Below, one piece after another: positions 5,793 through 6,504 of a stretch of DNA of 6,504 nt (its first letter is position 1; each line of letters opens with the position of its first letter). The notes beneath the pieces are model-generated. The model worked only from the letters and a program-made list of their open reading frames with translations. It was not told the origin of the DNA and ran no database searches. The DNA is taken from the NCBI GenBank assembly GCA_947454295.1, contig CANGMO010000133.1, positions 1 through 6,504 on the forward strand. Reading direction: 5' to 3'. A program made the position numbers and the translations under genes. Origin of the DNA: Verrucomicrobiota bacterium (lineage in GTDB: Bacteria; Verrucomicrobiota; Verrucomicrobiia; Limisphaerales; UBA9464).

Positions 5793-6504
5793 TCAGACCT
5801 TGCGTCCGCGGAGCCGGCGCAAAAACCGGAGCAGCCCCGGAAATTCGATGGTCAGGAAGATGTTGGCCGCCTGCCGGGGGGTGATGCTGCGATGGCGCAC
5901 CCAGGCCTTGAGCGCGACCCGCAGGGCCGCCTTGGCCTCGGGCACATCACCGCGCTCATGATACGCCAGCGCCAGCCAGAATTCGTGCCGGTTCATGCGC
6001 CACTCCAGCGGCTCATGGTATTTCGGCCCGAAGGCCTCCATCAGCGTCTTGAAGGCGTTGATCTCGGCAATGGACCGGTCAACGAACGGCCGTCCGAGCC
6101 AGTAGCTCGTTCCGTGGATCCGATACATGCCGGCCGGCCAGTCGCGGATGAAGCCGATTGGACCGTGGCTGCCGAGCATGGAATAGAATGCCCAGTCCCC
6201 CATCGCCATCTTGTAGAACCAGTCGGGAAATCCGGTCACCAGATGACGCCGGTACATCATGGTCATCAGGTGCGGAAACCCGTACCGAAACATCTCGGTC
6301 AGACCAATCCGCACCGTGCCTTCGGGGTAGCCAAGCGGGAGATTCTTGATCTCCCCGCTGAGCATCAGCATGCGGATGTCGTGGATGCACGCCACGCACT
6401 CGCGGTTCGCTTCCATGAATTCCACCTGCCGCTGGAGTTTTCCGGTATCCACCCAGAAATCATCCCCCTCCAGATAGCACACATACTCGCCCCGGCAGGC
6501 GCTC
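5793..6504 (-). CDS. Family 2 glycosyltransferase, C-terminal part; 5' end outside the window
   Basis: 236 codons are visible, and the frame stays open to the window's right edge; the missing part should be roughly the first 80-100 residues. Numbering from the first visible residue, SACRGEYVCYLEGDDFW (1-17) is the conserved run to the DXD-type metal and nucleotide-sugar site (D14, D15), followed by KLQRQVEFM (22-30). GDWAFY (102-107) is the usual acceptor-side motif of GT-A family 2 enzymes, with the expected G-P-I-G-F-I strand and MYRIHG (126-131) after it. The tail (about 140-236) is helical, contains one TPR-like segment (FWLALAYHERGDVPEAKAAL) and ends in a basic patch (FLRRLRGRKV) that may sit at the membrane. 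The enzyme probably adds a sugar to a surface polysaccharide, O-antigen or capsule; donor and acceptor cannot be read from sequence. GTG at 6482, an apparent start in this frame, is internal because the conserved motif extends upstream of it. Confidence 0.88.
   Translation of the reverse strand, partial: SACRGEYVCYLEGDDFWVDTGKLQRQVEFMEANRECVACIHDIRMLMLSGEIKNLPLGYPEGTVRIGLTEMFRYGFPHLMTMMYRRHLVTGFPDWFYKMAMGDWAFYSMLGSHGPIGFIRDWPAGMYRIHGTSYWLGRPFVDRSIAEINAFKTLMEAFGPKYHEPLEWRMNRHEFWLALAYHERGDVPEAKAALRVALKAWVRHRSITPRQAANIFLTIEFPGLLRFLRRLRGRKV

Noticed and set aside
4342..5961. A 539-codon open frame on the plus strand
   Set aside because: It is antisense to malate dehydrogenase and part of the glycosyltransferase gene and crosses the mdh terminator; its translation has no recognisable motif.

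Overview
The window is about 6.5 kb of gene-dense, high-GC bacterial chromosome. The best guess for the source is a Verrucomicrobiota-like (PVC group) bacterium. The clues are tandem planctomycete-type cytochrome c domains, a putative outer-membrane protein resembling the DUF6662 family, and gene starts mostly without clear Shine-Dalgarno sequences. High GC also produces several long false open frames opposite the real genes. The taxonomic call is inference; no marker gene such as rRNA is present.

Layout from left to right: (1) the C-terminal tail of a sigma-54-type response regulator carrying a Fis-like helix-turn-helix (2-133, +); (2) a low-specificity L-threonine aldolase of the Pseudomonas type (254-1288, +); (3) a 43-residue single-pass membrane protein with a run of six prolines (1336-1467, -), convergent with the aldolase and separated from it by a stem-loop; (4) a 207-bp divergent intergenic region; (5) a secreted protein with two haem c sites (1675-2412, +), a putative outer-membrane beta-barrel protein (2509-3366, +) and porphobilinogen synthase HemB (3413-4459, +), in the same direction with gaps of 96 and 46 bp; (6) a strong hairpin followed by a T-tract on the minus strand, which terminates (7) a Thermus-type malate dehydrogenase (4573-5559, -); (8) a 233-bp intergenic region; (9) the C-terminal two thirds or so of a family 2 glycosyltransferase (5793-6504, -), whose start lies outside the window.

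The genes are largely housekeeping: amino-acid metabolism, tetrapyrrole synthesis and the TCA cycle, plus envelope genes. The only functional link visible is haem. HemB makes the pyrrole precursor of haem, and two genes upstream on the same strand is a secreted cytochrome that would carry two haems. I see no mobile element, CRISPR array, rRNA, tRNA or defence system. The points most worth following up are the tiny proline-rich membrane protein, and the second haem site of the cytochrome, which has lost the methionine ligand kept by the first.
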